This document shows positions 28,955 through 37,920 of a stretch of 64,000 nt of DNA, one piece after another; position 1 is the first letter of the stretch, and each line of letters opens with the position of its first letter. This stretch comes from Psychromonas marina (GTDB lineage Bacteria; Pseudomonadota; Gammaproteobacteria; Enterobacterales; Psychromonadaceae). The DNA is taken from NCBI RefSeq assembly GCF_030161115.1, contig NZ_BSPQ01000019.1, positions 1 through 64,000 on the forward strand, written 5' to 3'. The notes below the pieces were generated by a model, which saw only the letters and a list, made by a program, of their open reading frames with translations, did no database searches and had not been told where the DNA came from. Both the position numbers and the translations under genes were made by a program.

Positions 28955-28969
28955 TATTATTTTCTCCAT

Positions 28970-29303
28970 TTAGTTTCATATACTCCGTATAGCTACAATA
29001 AACGTAAATGACTTTTTAAGCAAAGCCCTCTCCTGCTCATTTTAACTATATTTAAATGGAGGGCATTAAATCCACAAAAACATTTATTTCAGATACTTAG
29101 CAACCAAAAAAAAATTATGCTGAAATTCAGAATAATTAATGGTTTGCGAGTAGGCTACTTTTCAGTTCAACCATCTCAAACATAAAGTGCTGATTTAAAG
29201 CAAGACCTAGAGGGTAAGAATTTAGCAACGTAAGGGGGAATAAAGACAGACTGATCAGCCGTTATTAAAGGGATAGATAAATTCAGCATTAAAAACCAAG
29301 ATC
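28970..29303. other. Non-coding gap upstream of ftnA
   Basis: These roughly 330 bp, before the helicase terminator, hold no gene. They should contain the ftnA promoter. An imperfect 21-bp palindrome (29115-29135: TTAT, CTGAA-A-TTCAG, ATAA with one mismatched position) lies about 160 bp before the ftnA start and could be an operator. Confidence 0.4.
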
Positions 29304-29333
29304 AAAAAAGGGGAATATTAATTCCCCTTTTTA
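29304..29333 (-). terminator. Terminator of the DEAD-box helicase gene
   Basis: AAAAAGGGGAAT, loop ATTA, ATTCCCCTTTTT is a perfect 12-bp stem with T-runs on both strands, about 30 bp after the helicase stop. Confidence 0.9.
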
Positions 29334-29363
29334 TTAGTAGATCAATTATTAGCTGATCAGTTT

Positions 29364-30707
29364 TTACTCATCGTTTGGGGTTTCTACACGAGGCTTACGA
29401 CGCATTGGTGCAAAACCAACATCAGCCGCCTCATGGAAGGTTTTATTCACTGATTTTTTAGTTTTTGGTTTTTTCTGCTGCGCTTGTTTTTTGTCATCTT
29501 TAACAAACTTACCCGCTTTAGCAGACTGAGGTACAACTGGTTTTAGCCCTTTGAATTTAGGATTAATCCCCTCAATGCGGTCAAAGGTGATTGACTGCTG
29601 TACAAAAGATTCAACTTTTTTGAAGTTGTCCCAATCTTTTGGCCCGATGATTGATATCGCATCACCCGCGGTGCCAGCACGACCCGTACGGCCAATGCGA
29701 TGGATATATTCTTCAGTATGCTTTGGAATATCAAAGTTGATTACATGGCTAACATTTAATAAATCTAAGCCACGAGATGCTATATCTGTTGTTACCAATA
29801 CTTTCTCTTTACCACGTGAGAATGCATCCATAATTTGGTTACGGTTGGTTTGTGTTAAATCGCCATGCAATGCAAGTGAAGAACAACCTTTCTCATTCAG
29901 TACTGCGCTTAAACGCTCAGTATCTTTACGTGTTGCGGTAAAGATAATCACCTGTTTGGTTGCTTCTTTTTGTACAAAGTGGAAAAGTAACTTCTCTTTT
30001 TGATTAAGATTATCAGCAAGGAAGAAACGTTGTGTGATTTCACTATGCTGTTGGTTTTCTGCACCAATTGCAATGCGTACTGGGGCTTTAAGTAGCTCAG
30101 CAGCAAATTCATTAACCTCAGCATGACCCAGTGTTGCAGAAAACAAAAGCGTTTGACGTAGACGATGATTAGCTTCTTCGTTTACGGCTTTTAACTGCTC
30201 TGCAAAACCAAGATCTAACATACGATCCGCTTCATCTAGAATCAGTAACTCTAAACCATGGAGGTGTAATAGCCCTTTCTTAAGATGATCAACAATACGT
30301 CCAGGGGTACCAACAACGAAGTGCGGGTCTTTATCAAGCTGTTTTACTTGATCGTTAAAGTTTTCACCACCCAATACTAGCGTTGATTTCAAACTCGTAT
30401 TTGAAACTAATAGACGTAATTGCGAATAAACCTGCTTGGCAAGCTCACGCGTTGGCGTCAAAATTAATACGCGTGGATCTCGCTTGGTTAACGCACGAGT
30501 TTTTAATACACGCTGCATTGCAGGTAACAAAAATGCAAGAGTCTTACCTGAGCCTGTTTTTGATGATGCGAGTAGATCTTTCCCTGCCACTGCAACGGGA
30601 ATTGCTTCCGCTTGAATTTGGGTTGTTTCTGTAAATCCCAGATGAGCAAGGGACATAAGTAAACGGCGATCAACGGGTAAATCATCAATGAGCAAAGGAC
30701 TCTCCAA
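29364..30707 (-). CDS. DEAD-box ATP-dependent RNA helicase
   Basis: This is a 447-aa DEAD-box helicase with the ordered motifs Q (near residue 33), ASSKTGSGKT (I), PTRELA (Ia), TPGRIVDH (Ib), LDEADRML (II), FSATL (III), TDIASRGLD (V) and HRIGRTGRAG (VI). A basic Lys-rich tail (KPKTKKSVNK) probably binds RNA. It resembles the SrmB/RhlE group but I cannot assign it to one. Such proteins remodel rRNA or mRNA, often at low temperature. It is monocistronic between two terminators. Confidence 0.9.
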   Translation of the reverse strand: MESPLLIDDLPVDRRLLMSLAHLGFTETTQIQAEAIPVAVAGKDLLASSKTGSGKTLAFLLPAMQRVLKTRALTKRDPRVLILTPTRELAKQVYSQLRLLVSNTSLKSTLVLGGENFNDQVKQLDKDPHFVVGTPGRIVDHLKKGLLHLHGLELLILDEADRMLDLGFAEQLKAVNEEANHRLRQTLLFSATLGHAEVNEFAAELLKAPVRIAIGAENQQHSEITQRFFLADNLNQKEKLLFHFVQKEATKQVIIFTATRKDTERLSAVLNEKGCSSLALHGDLTQTNRNQIMDAFSRGKEKVLVTTDIASRGLDLLNVSHVINFDIPKHTEEYIHRIGRTGRAGTAGDAISIIGPKDWDNFKKVESFVQQSITFDRIEGINPKFKGLKPVVPQSAKAGKFVKDDKKQAQQKKPKTKKSVNKTFHEAADVGFAPMRRKPRVETPNDE

Positions 30708-30814
30708 TACAAAAGGTATAAAAAATAAAATAAGGGTTTAGTTAATAATTAAATAACTAATATGTGAGTAGTATAACGATTAAGCAAGAAAAGGAGAAAT
30801 TAAGATTTACAAGA

Positions 30815-30847
30815 AACAAAAAAAAGAGCTTAACCAGTAAGCTCTTT
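30815..30847 (-). terminator. Terminator of the DUF406 gene
   Basis: On the minus strand AAAGAGCTTA, a 5-nt loop and TAAGCTCTTT are followed by a long T-run. It lies 24 bp after the stop of the small gene. Confidence 0.9.
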
Positions 30848-30870
30848 GTATAGATTGGAGATAGAAATGC

Positions 30871-31173
30871 TTAAATTGCGCTTAGACCCATCTCAAAAAT
30901 AAGTTTTTCAGCGGTACATTCAAATGCGAGTGTAACATTACAGCTAAAACCTTGTGCTGTTGTTGCTTCTTCTCGCGTTACTTCAACGGTTTCAAAACGT
31001 GCTTTAGCGGCATCAATGTACTTTTGAGCCAATTTATTAACGCCAGCTTGATCAGCACCTTCGAAAGGAAGTACTAATACAGTATCATCTTCTGCAATCA
31101 CGCTACCTAGCTCTACAATAGTGCCACATGCTTCACATACATCTGATTCATTTGTGTTTTTATCTTCTGACAT
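30871..31173 (-). CDS. YfcZ/YiiS-family protein (DUF406)
   Basis: This is a 100-aa soluble protein. The C-terminal segment LAFECTAEKLIFEMGL matches the DUF406 pattern of E. coli YfcZ and YiiS (FACEAEMLIFQLGL). Four cysteines occur: CEAC near the N-terminus, one in GFSCNV and one in FECTAE. A metal site or disulphide is possible but unproven. It has its own terminator and a GAGG-type ribosome site. The function is unknown. Confidence 0.85.
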   Translation of the reverse strand: MSEDKNTNESDVCEACGTIVELGSVIAEDDTVLVLPFEGADQAGVNKLAQKYIDAAKARFETVEVTREEATTAQGFSCNVTLAFECTAEKLIFEMGLSAI

Positions 31174-31225
31174 AACGACCTCTTTAATGTTTAATTTCAG
31201 TAATTATTTTTATTGTAACGCGATT

Positions 31226-31265
31226 AAAAAAAAAGGCGATATTAATAAATATTAATATCGCCTTT
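31226..31265 (-). terminator. Terminator of glgP
   Basis: GGCGATATTAAT, loop AAAT, ATTAATATCGCC is a perfect 12-bp stem. On the minus strand a run of nine T follows. It begins about 25 bp after the glgP stop. Confidence 0.93.
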
Positions 31266-31289
31266 ATGATTAAAATTAATACTGTTGTA

Positions 31290-33830
31290 TTAGCTAATCG
31301 GGTGTTTCGTTAAGTTCCAAATTGTTGAAGCGTAGTCTTCAATCGAGCGATCTGAGTTAAATTTACCCATTGCGCCAGAGTTAAGGATTGCTTTCTCAGC
31401 CCATACAGCTTGGTCACGGTACATCGCATCAATTTTCAGATGCGCTTCGCTGTAAGAAGCGTAATCAGCAAGACATAGGTACTCATCGCCGCCTTCAAGC
31501 AGTGAACGTTTGATATCAGATAACGCGCCAGGGTGACCCGGTGTAAAGTAATCGGTATCTAACCAATCTAATACTGATTTCAGTTCTGGGTTGTTGTAGT
31601 AATAATCAAACGGATTATAACCTTGCTGTTTCAACTCTTTCACTTCTGCAACACTTAAACCGAAGATAAACATGTGCTCAGCACCAATCTCTTCTGCCAT
31701 TTCGATGTTTGCACCATCCATTGTACCAACTGTTAACGCACCATTGATGGCAAACTTCATGTTACCTGTACCAGAAGCTTCTAAACCAGCTGTTGAAATC
31801 TGCTCAGAGATATCAGCGGCAGGGAATAGTTTCTCAGCAAGTGATACACGGTAGTTAGGTAAAAATACAACTTTTAGCTTACCTTTAACACGTTCATCAT
31901 TATTTACTTTATCTGCAATTTTATTTAATGCGTAAATAATCTGTTTCGCCATGTGGTAACCCGGTGCTGCTTTCGCGCCGAATATGAATACACGCGGTAC
32001 CATATCGTAATCAGGATTATCAAGCAGACGTTTATAAAGCGCTAAAATATGCATCATATTTAGTTGCTGACGTTTGTATTCGTGCAGACGTTTAATTTGA
32101 ATATCAAAAATTGCATCAGCTGATACTTCTACACCAGTCAGATCTTTAATAATTTTCGCTAATTCAATTTTGTTGTCTTTTTTGATATCCATGAAGCGTT
32201 TTTGTAAAGCGACATCTTTTGCTTTTGGTAATACGCCACGTAGTTTATCAAGATTAACAACCCAATCAGCACCAACTTCATCATCGTAAAGTGCAGCCAG
32301 TTTAGGATTACACGCTTTTAACCAACGACGCGGTGTAACACCATTAGTGACATTCACTAATTTAGTTGGGAATAGCTCATGGTACTCAGGGAATAGATCT
32401 GTTTTAACTAGTTCTGAGTGAACCGCTGCAACGCCATTTACTTTGTATGCAGTAACAACACATAGGTTTGCCATACATACTTTACGATCATCGCCTTCTT
32501 CAATGATAGAAAGTTTTGCTTTTTTGCTATCATCGCCAGGCCATTTCGCTTCAACTACTTCCATGAATTGACGGTTGATTTCGTAGATGATCTCAAGATG
32601 ACGCGGTAATACTTTTTCAAACAGTGCAACAGACCATTTTTCTAATGCTTCTGGCAGTAGCGTATGGTTTGTGTAAGCAAATACTTTTTGACATATTGAC
32701 CAAGCAAAATCCCAATCTAAGCGTTCTTCATCTACCAAGATGCGCATTAACTCAGGAATAGCGATCGTAGGATGCGTATCATTTAATTGAATTGCTACTT
32801 TATCAGAAAGTTTTGTCCAGTCTGTGTTGTGACGTTTGAAACGACGCAGAATGTCTTTAACAGAACACGCACAGAAGAAGTACTGCTGAACTAAGCGTAA
32901 CTCTTTACCTTCTGGAGTTTCATCATTTGGATATAATACTTTTGAAACTGTTTCTGCTTTTGACTTCTCAGCTTGTGCATCAACATAACCACCGGCATTA
33001 AATACATCCCAATCGAATGCTTCATCTGCACGGCTTTCCCATAGGCGTAAAATATTAACTGTTTTTGCACCGTAACCTACAATTGGCACATCCCATGGCA
33101 CACCTTTAAGTTTTTGACCCGCATGCCACACTTTATGTGAACCACCATCTTCATCAAAAACAGTCTCAACGTAACCGTATAGTGGTACATGCTGAATTGA
33201 CTCTGGGCGACAAATTTCCCATGGGTTGCCGTATTCACGCCATGTATCAGGACGTTCAATTTGACGACCGTCTTGGAATGATTGAGCAAATAAACCGTGC
33301 TCGTAATGGATACCGTAACCAATCGCCGGGTAACCTAGTGTTGCTAAAGAATCGATGAAACATGCTGCTAGACGACCTAAGCCACCATTACCAAGTGCCA
33401 TATCAGGCTCTTCGTCGCAAATTTCATAAAGGTCTTTACCTAATGCTTTAAGCGCTTCTTCTGTCACTTTGAAAAGCTGTAGATTGTGTAAATTATTTGA
33501 AAGTAAACGACCCATTAAAAATTCAAGAGATAGGTAGTTTACTGAACGCGTATCTTGGCCTGAATGATTTTGTTGAGTTTGTGTCAACTTATCAAAAACC
33601 ACTTCATTCACCGCGTGACAAGTCGCATTCCACCACGCTTTATTGTTTGCTTTTTCAGCGTCTGTTCCCAAGCCTTTATGCAAACGATCCACAATCGCTT
33701 GTTGCATCTGTTTGCTAGTACATTCAATCTCTGGCACTTTATTTACTGCACTGCTTTTTTTTGCTGTGCTCTTTGCCGGTGCTTTTTTCGCAACTGATTT
33801 CTTTGCTTTATTTTTCTTTACTGTTTCCAT
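31290..33830 (-). CDS. glgP: Glycogen/maltodextrin phosphorylase
   Basis: This PLP enzyme releases glucose-1-phosphate from alpha-1,4-glucans. The 846-aa frame includes the family PLP-lysine motif EASGTGNMKFAINGALTVGT and GANIEM. The ATG at 33830 opens a Lys/Ala/Ser-rich tail of about 31 residues (11 lysines, with AKKAPAKS) ahead of the catalytic domain, absent from E. coli GlgP (815 aa). A longer frame to 33905 would put a hydrophobic stretch in front and is unlikely. With pgm upstream and glgX at 46-48 kb it forms a glycogen breakdown route. MalP-type specificity cannot be excluded. Confidence 0.93.
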   Translation of the reverse strand: METVKKNKAKKSVAKKAPAKSTAKKSSAVNKVPEIECTSKQMQQAIVDRLHKGLGTDAEKANNKAWWNATCHAVNEVVFDKLTQTQQNHSGQDTRSVNYLSLEFLMGRLLSNNLHNLQLFKVTEEALKALGKDLYEICDEEPDMALGNGGLGRLAACFIDSLATLGYPAIGYGIHYEHGLFAQSFQDGRQIERPDTWREYGNPWEICRPESIQHVPLYGYVETVFDEDGGSHKVWHAGQKLKGVPWDVPIVGYGAKTVNILRLWESRADEAFDWDVFNAGGYVDAQAEKSKAETVSKVLYPNDETPEGKELRLVQQYFFCACSVKDILRRFKRHNTDWTKLSDKVAIQLNDTHPTIAIPELMRILVDEERLDWDFAWSICQKVFAYTNHTLLPEALEKWSVALFEKVLPRHLEIIYEINRQFMEVVEAKWPGDDSKKAKLSIIEEGDDRKVCMANLCVVTAYKVNGVAAVHSELVKTDLFPEYHELFPTKLVNVTNGVTPRRWLKACNPKLAALYDDEVGADWVVNLDKLRGVLPKAKDVALQKRFMDIKKDNKIELAKIIKDLTGVEVSADAIFDIQIKRLHEYKRQQLNMMHILALYKRLLDNPDYDMVPRVFIFGAKAAPGYHMAKQIIYALNKIADKVNNDERVKGKLKVVFLPNYRVSLAEKLFPAADISEQISTAGLEASGTGNMKFAINGALTVGTMDGANIEMAEEIGAEHMFIFGLSVAEVKELKQQGYNPFDYYYNNPELKSVLDWLDTDYFTPGHPGALSDIKRSLLEGGDEYLCLADYASYSEAHLKIDAMYRDQAVWAEKAILNSGAMGKFNSDRSIEDYASTIWNLTKHPIS

Positions 33831-34063
33831 GTGACACCCATATTTTATAAAAATGAAATTTTGAACCAACAAAATAGATAGAGATAAAAATGCTATAAAA
33901 TCCAATTTAGTGACAAAGTTAATATAAATATAATTAATTTACCACACTTTAATCACCAACCTTTCCCCTAAGCTAGTGGTTTCCAATGACAGATAGATTA
34001 ACAAACATACTATTTTCGTCACCCTCCTAAACCCTACGCCCCTTAAGTGATTATTATTCACGC

Positions 34064-34116
34064 AAAAAAAAAGTGAGCTACCAGTACCTTCAAAGGGGCT
34101 GACAACTCACTTTTTA
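34064..34116 (-). terminator. Terminator of pgm
   Basis: GTGAG (34073-34077) and CTCAC (34106-34110), extended by A/T runs on both sides, enclose an inner CAG...CTG hairpin. On the minus strand a T-run follows. It lies about 30 bp after pgm and within the 314-bp region that also holds the glgP promoter. Confidence 0.8.
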
Positions 34117-34144
34117 TAGTTTTAAATTAGTTAATTAGCAGAAT

Positions 34145-35797
34145 TTATAAACCCGCTTTTGCAAAGGCAGAAGCCACTATTTCCTGTGCCTCTTGCTGTA
34201 TTTTCGCTATATGCTCTTCACCAATAAATGACTCAGAGTAAATTTTATAAATATTTTCAGTACCTGACGGACGTGCCGCAAACCAACCGTTTTCAGTGGT
34301 TACTTTTAAACCACCAATCGCAGCGCCATTACCTGAAGCGTGGGTTAATTTTTCTAAAATTTTCTCACCAGCTAATGTTTCAGCCTCTACCATATCAGGG
34401 CTTAGATTCGCTAATACCGCTTTTTGTTCTGGCGAAGCAGGCGCATCAAAACGTGTGTAAACTGGCGAACCAAATTTATCAGCAAACTCTGCATAGTGCT
34501 CACCAGGATCACGTCCGGTAACCGCAATAATTTCAGCCGCTAATAACGCTAAGATAATTCCGTCTTTATCAGTACTCCAAACGGTGCCGTTTTTACGTAG
34601 GAACGAAGCGCCTGCGCTCTCTTCACCACCAAAACCAAATGAACCATCAAACAGCCCATCAACAAACCATTTAAAGCCAACAGGCACTTCAGACATCTCA
34701 CGGCCTAGTTGACCTACAACACGATCAATCATTGAGCTAGACACTAATGTTTTGCCCACTTTTGCCGTTGCAGGCCACTCTGGACGGTGTGTAAACAGGT
34801 AATTAATCGCGACAGCTAGGTAATGGTTAGGATTTAATAAACCCGAGCTTTTTGTTACGATGCCATGACGGTCATAATCAGGGTCATTAGCAATTGCCAC
34901 GTCGAACTGATCTTTTAACTTAATAAGGCCAGCCATTGCGTAAGGAGATGAACAATCCATACGGATTTTGCCATCTTTATCTAGAGTCATAAATGAGAAG
35001 GTAGGGTCAACGCGATCATTAACAACTTCAATATCTAAGCCATATGTTTTTGCAATTACAGGCCAGTAAGCTACGCCTGATCCGCCCAGTGTATCAACAC
35101 CAATTTTGATGCCCGCTTTTGCAATCGCATCTAAGTTCAATACATTTTTCAGATCATCAACATAAGGCTGGATATAATCGTATTCTTCTACTAAATCAGA
35201 CGCCATTGATTCAGCAAAATCTTCCTGCTGAATATCATCGTAGTTGTCATTTAAAATCTCATTGGCACGATCTTGAATGATTTTAGTCACATCACTGTCT
35301 GCAGGACCGCCGTTTGGTGGGTTATATTTAAAACCACCATCTTCTGGAGGATTATGCGAAGGTGTGATCACAATCCCATCCGCTAATGCATCTGGATGCG
35401 CATTATTATATTGTAAAATCGCATGAGAAATAACAGGCGTAGGTGTGTACCCCCCCCCTGCTTGTACAATTACTTTAATACCATTTGCCACTAATACTTG
35501 TACTGCAGATGCAAAGGCAGGTTCAGAAAGTGCATGAGTATCTTTACCGATAAACATTGGTCCTGTGTAGCCTTGCGCCTTACGGTACTCAGCTAATGCT
35601 TGGCTGATCGCTAAGATATGTAATTCAGTAAAGGCATTTTTAAATGAGCTACCACGATGACCAGAGGTACCAAATGCGACTTGCTCGCTCGGTATTGTTA
35701 CATCGGGAAGATTAATATAATAAGCAGATACTAATTTTGGAATATCGACTAAATCGCTTGCGATTGCTGGTTGTCCTGCACGTTCATGTATTGTCAT
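34145..35797 (-). CDS. pgm: Phosphoglucomutase (alpha-D-glucose phosphate-specific)
   Basis: Pgm interconverts glucose-1-phosphate and glucose-6-phosphate. The 550-aa protein (E. coli 546 aa) has FGTSGHRGS near residue 42, the phosphoserine loop [20 protein letters not shown], the metal-binding DPDYDRHG and a C-terminal [12 protein letters not shown] phosphate-binding loop. It follows seqA, as in E. coli, after a gap of about 210 bp, so it may have its own promoter. Confidence 0.96.
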   Translation of the reverse strand: MTIHERAGQPAIASDLVDIPKLVSAYYINLPDVTIPSEQVAFGTSGHRGSSFKNAFTELHILAISQALAEYRKAQGYTGPMFIGKDTHALSEPAFASAVQVLVANGIKVIVQAGGGYTPTPVISHAILQYNNAHPDALADGIVITPSHNPPEDGGFKYNPPNGGPADSDVTKIIQDRANEILNDNYDDIQQEDFAESMASDLVEEYDYIQPYVDDLKNVLNLDAIAKAGIKIGVDTLGGSGVAYWPVIAKTYGLDIEVVNDRVDPTFSFMTLDKDGKIRMDCSSPYAMAGLIKLKDQFDVAIANDPDYDRHGIVTKSSGLLNPNHYLAVAINYLFTHRPEWPATAKVGKTLVSSSMIDRVVGQLGREMSEVPVGFKWFVDGLFDGSFGFGGEESAGASFLRKNGTVWSTDKDGIILALLAAEIIAVTGRDPGEHYAEFADKFGSPVYTRFDAPASPEQKAVLANLSPDMVEAETLAGEKILEKLTHASGNGAAIGGLKVTTENGWFAARPSGTENIYKIYSESFIGEEHIAKIQQEAQEIVASAFAKAGL

Positions 35798-36009
35798 TGA
35801 TTAAATCTTCCTTTCATATAAATGAGTTAAATATAACTTTTTTACACCCATTGATGGTGAGGGGTGTATTGGGAAATTAGATAGAATAATTATTTAAAGT
35901 AGGGGTATTATAATTTTTTTTTGAGCAAAAGCAGTCTTTTTAATCAAAAAAAAGTGTAAATAATCACTTAACCCTGATGATTAAAAAATACTGCTTAATA
36001 TAAATATTG

Positions 36010-36645
36010 TTAAATTTCTTCTTTAATACGCTCAATCAGATGATGAGGATAACCCATTGAGGCCATTACTTGAGTTAAAATAATACGTTTTCGCCCTGTA
36101 TTTGCATTGGTAACTACCCAAAATGGGGTGTAAGGAATATCGCGCGGCTTGCTCGCAATTAATTGATCCACCTCTTCCTGATTATCTGAGGCTAATAATT
36201 GTTCTAAGTTCTCACCAAGATAATCACGAGAGCGCCCTTTTGCTACTTTTGCGGCTTGAATGAATGCGTCTCTATCCTCGTAGTACATCGTTGTTAGCAT
36301 CATTTTAAACTTATTAGTGATCACTGCTTCTTTCTGGAAGGTCTCACTATTAAAAAGCGCTGATATACCATTTGCAAAAGCCTCTGGTAATGAAGAACCT
36401 GCAAAAGAGGGTGAATTTATCGTTGTCACCTTCTCAACTTTCTCCATTACTGGCTTTACAACTTCAACAGGTGCAATAGGCGTAGCAGGTAAAACTTCCT
36501 GTAAAACTAATTCAGGCTCAGCTTGCCCAACATTAGTAGGGAGTTTTAATAAACGACGTAAAATTTGTGATGGGGTTTCCCCAAACTCTTCTATATTAGT
36601 TAAAATATATTTATACAGGTCATCTTCAATATCAATTTGTTTCAT
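36010..36645 (-). CDS. seqA: Replication negative modulator SeqA
   Basis: SeqA binds hemimethylated GATC sites and sequesters new origins. The N-terminal oligomerisation segment (IDIEDDLYKYI, then PSQILRRLLKLP) and the C-terminal DNA-binding domain (SRDYLGENLEQLL, TPYWV-like TPFWVVTNANTGRKR) match. At 211 aa it is about 30 longer than E. coli SeqA (181 aa), mainly through a Val/Pro-rich linker at residues about 50-95. Its presence implies Dam methylation in the host. The start is ATG at 36645. Confidence 0.92.
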   Translation of the reverse strand: MKQIDIEDDLYKYILTNIEEFGETPSQILRRLLKLPTNVGQAEPELVLQEVLPATPIAPVEVVKPVMEKVEKVTTINSPSFAGSSLPEAFANGISALFNSETFQKEAVITNKFKMMLTTMYYEDRDAFIQAAKVAKGRSRDYLGENLEQLLASDNQEEVDQLIASKPRDIPYTPFWVVTNANTGRKRIILTQVMASMGYPHHLIERIKEEI

Positions 36646-36669
36646 TGTTTCACCGGTTGATGCTATTTA

Positions 36670-36750
36670 TTATTTTTTAACTTATCTATATTATCTGAAT
36701 ACATTATCTGAAATATCATGGATATAAGTCTCAGATAAGTTAAAAAATAA
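36670..36750. repeat. 18-bp inverted repeat with TTATCT direct repeats in the seqA/ybfF divergent region
   Basis: Positions 36670-36687 and 36733-36750 are exact reverse complements (TTATTTTTTAACTTATCT and its complement), 45 nt apart. Between them ATTATCTGAA occurs twice with a 13-bp period (36690-36699, 36703-36712). TTATCT therefore occurs at 36682, 36691 and 36704, and inverted as AGATAA at 36733. The element fills the divergent promoter region, suggesting an operator array or a cruciform-forming element. No binder is known. Confidence 0.7.
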
Positions 36751-36826
36751 CGTCACTATGTTGCATATCTGTTAATATCCAACGACTAAGTTAATCTCAC
36801 TTTATTTTCACTTAAAATTAGATCTT

Positions 36827-37609
36827 ATGCTACTTAATTACCAAATAAAACAGGCCTCTGACAATGACTCTGATAACAAAACAGAGATCATTTTTATTAT
36901 TCACGGTTTATTTGGCAGTTTGAGCAATTTATCGACTCTCGCCAATGAACTCAAAATACACTCTCATGTTGTACTAATTGATGTGCGTAACCATGGAAAA
37001 AGTCCACAAAGCGATACCATGAGTTACCCGGAAATGGTTGCTGATATTTTCGAACTTGCAGATCACCTAAACGTTGAGCAGTTTTCTATCGTCGGACATT
37101 CGATGGGTGGAAAAATTGCAATGGGTTGTGCGTTAACTGAACCTGATAGAGTTAAACGTTTAGTGGTCGCTGATATCGCCCCCGTGAGTTATCCCGATAA
37201 ACACAGTGAAGTATTTAATAGTCTATTACTCCTTAACCTAAAAAAAATAAAGAACCGGTTAGAGGCGAATGAGCAATTATCTCGTTATATAGACAGCCCT
37301 GATGTCAGACAGTTTCTATTAAAGTCATTACAAAAAAAGAACAACGAATTTGAATTTGCATTTAACCTAAATGCGCTAGCCCACAACTATGAATATATCC
37401 GAGGTTGGCCATTCAATGATAAACACTTTGATAATCCAGTATTATTTATTAAAGGTGGTAGCTCTGACTACATTTTACCCGAGCATCAAAAAACGATTAT
37501 GAAACAATTCCCTAATGCCCAACCTAAAATTATCGCTAATACAGGGCATTGGTTACATGCTGAAAAAGCTAAAACCTTTAATCGTTTAGTGACAGAATTT
37601 TTTAAATAA
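36827..37609 (+). CDS. ybfF: Alpha/beta-hydrolase YbfF (acyl-CoA/ester hydrolase)
   Basis: This is a 260-aa cytoplasmic alpha/beta hydrolase. HGLFGSLSN forms the oxyanion loop, GHSMGG holds the nucleophile Ser92, and the late NTGHWLHAEK supplies the catalytic His. E. coli YbfF hydrolyses short acyl esters and acyl-CoA in vitro. The location divergent from seqA is conserved, which supports the name. Confidence 0.9.
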   Translation: MLLNYQIKQASDNDSDNKTEIIFIIHGLFGSLSNLSTLANELKIHSHVVLIDVRNHGKSPQSDTMSYPEMVADIFELADHLNVEQFSIVGHSMGGKIAMGCALTEPDRVKRLVVADIAPVSYPDKHSEVFNSLLLLNLKKIKNRLEANEQLSRYIDSPDVRQFLLKSLQKKNNEFEFAFNLNALAHNYEYIRGWPFNDKHFDNPVLFIKGGSSDYILPEHQKTIMKQFPNAQPKIIANTGHWLHAEKAKTFNRLVTEFFK

Positions 37610-37679
37610 ACAGCCGATATTAGCGAGCACTAATGCTAATTTGTATGCTATATTCCCCCTTTTAAACGAAGCCTTGATC

Positions 37680-37898
37680 ATGTTGCAGCAATACACAGAA
37701 CAAATTGAGACCTTAGGCTTGTATGGTTTTTACCTTTTCCTGTTCATTTTAATGGGACTCTCCGTACAAGACGTATTAAAACGCAGTAACGTGCCAAAAT
37801 TTGGACGTAATATTGTGTGGGCAGTTTTGTTCTTTGGTTGTGTTGGTTTTGTTTTTAAAGCCGTTGTAGAAATACTTTGGTCAACTAGCCATGGCTAA
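37680..37898 (+). CDS. Small membrane protein, DUF2788-like
   Basis: This is a 72-aa protein from the ATG at 37680 (MLQQYTEQIE). It has two hydrophobic segments (GLYGFYLFLFILMGLSVQ; IVWAVLFFGCVGFVFKAVVE) separated by a basic loop (KRSNVPKFGRN). In related marine gammaproteobacteria a DUF2788 protein lies between ybfF and ybfE, the same place as here. The function is unknown. The frame could be opened further upstream at 37641, but that start has no ribosome site. Confidence 0.78.
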   Translation: MLQQYTEQIETLGLYGFYLFLFILMGLSVQDVLKRSNVPKFGRNIVWAVLFFGCVGFVFKAVVEILWSTSHG

Positions 37899-37920
37899 TC
37901 GATAATTTTTAGGTAGAAAA

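Noticed and set aside
33831-33905. N-terminal hydrophobic extension of glgP
   Set aside because: The frame stays open upstream of 33830, but a signal-like segment on a cytoplasmic phosphorylase is implausible.
36317-36727. 136-aa frame opposite seqA
   Set aside because: It overlaps seqA and its promoter repeat and lacks any domain; the seqA frame explains the region.
36670-36750. Inverted arms considered as a MITE or insertion-sequence end
   Set aside because: There is no flanking target duplication, and the arms end in plain A/T runs. I kept it as a regulatory-type repeat.
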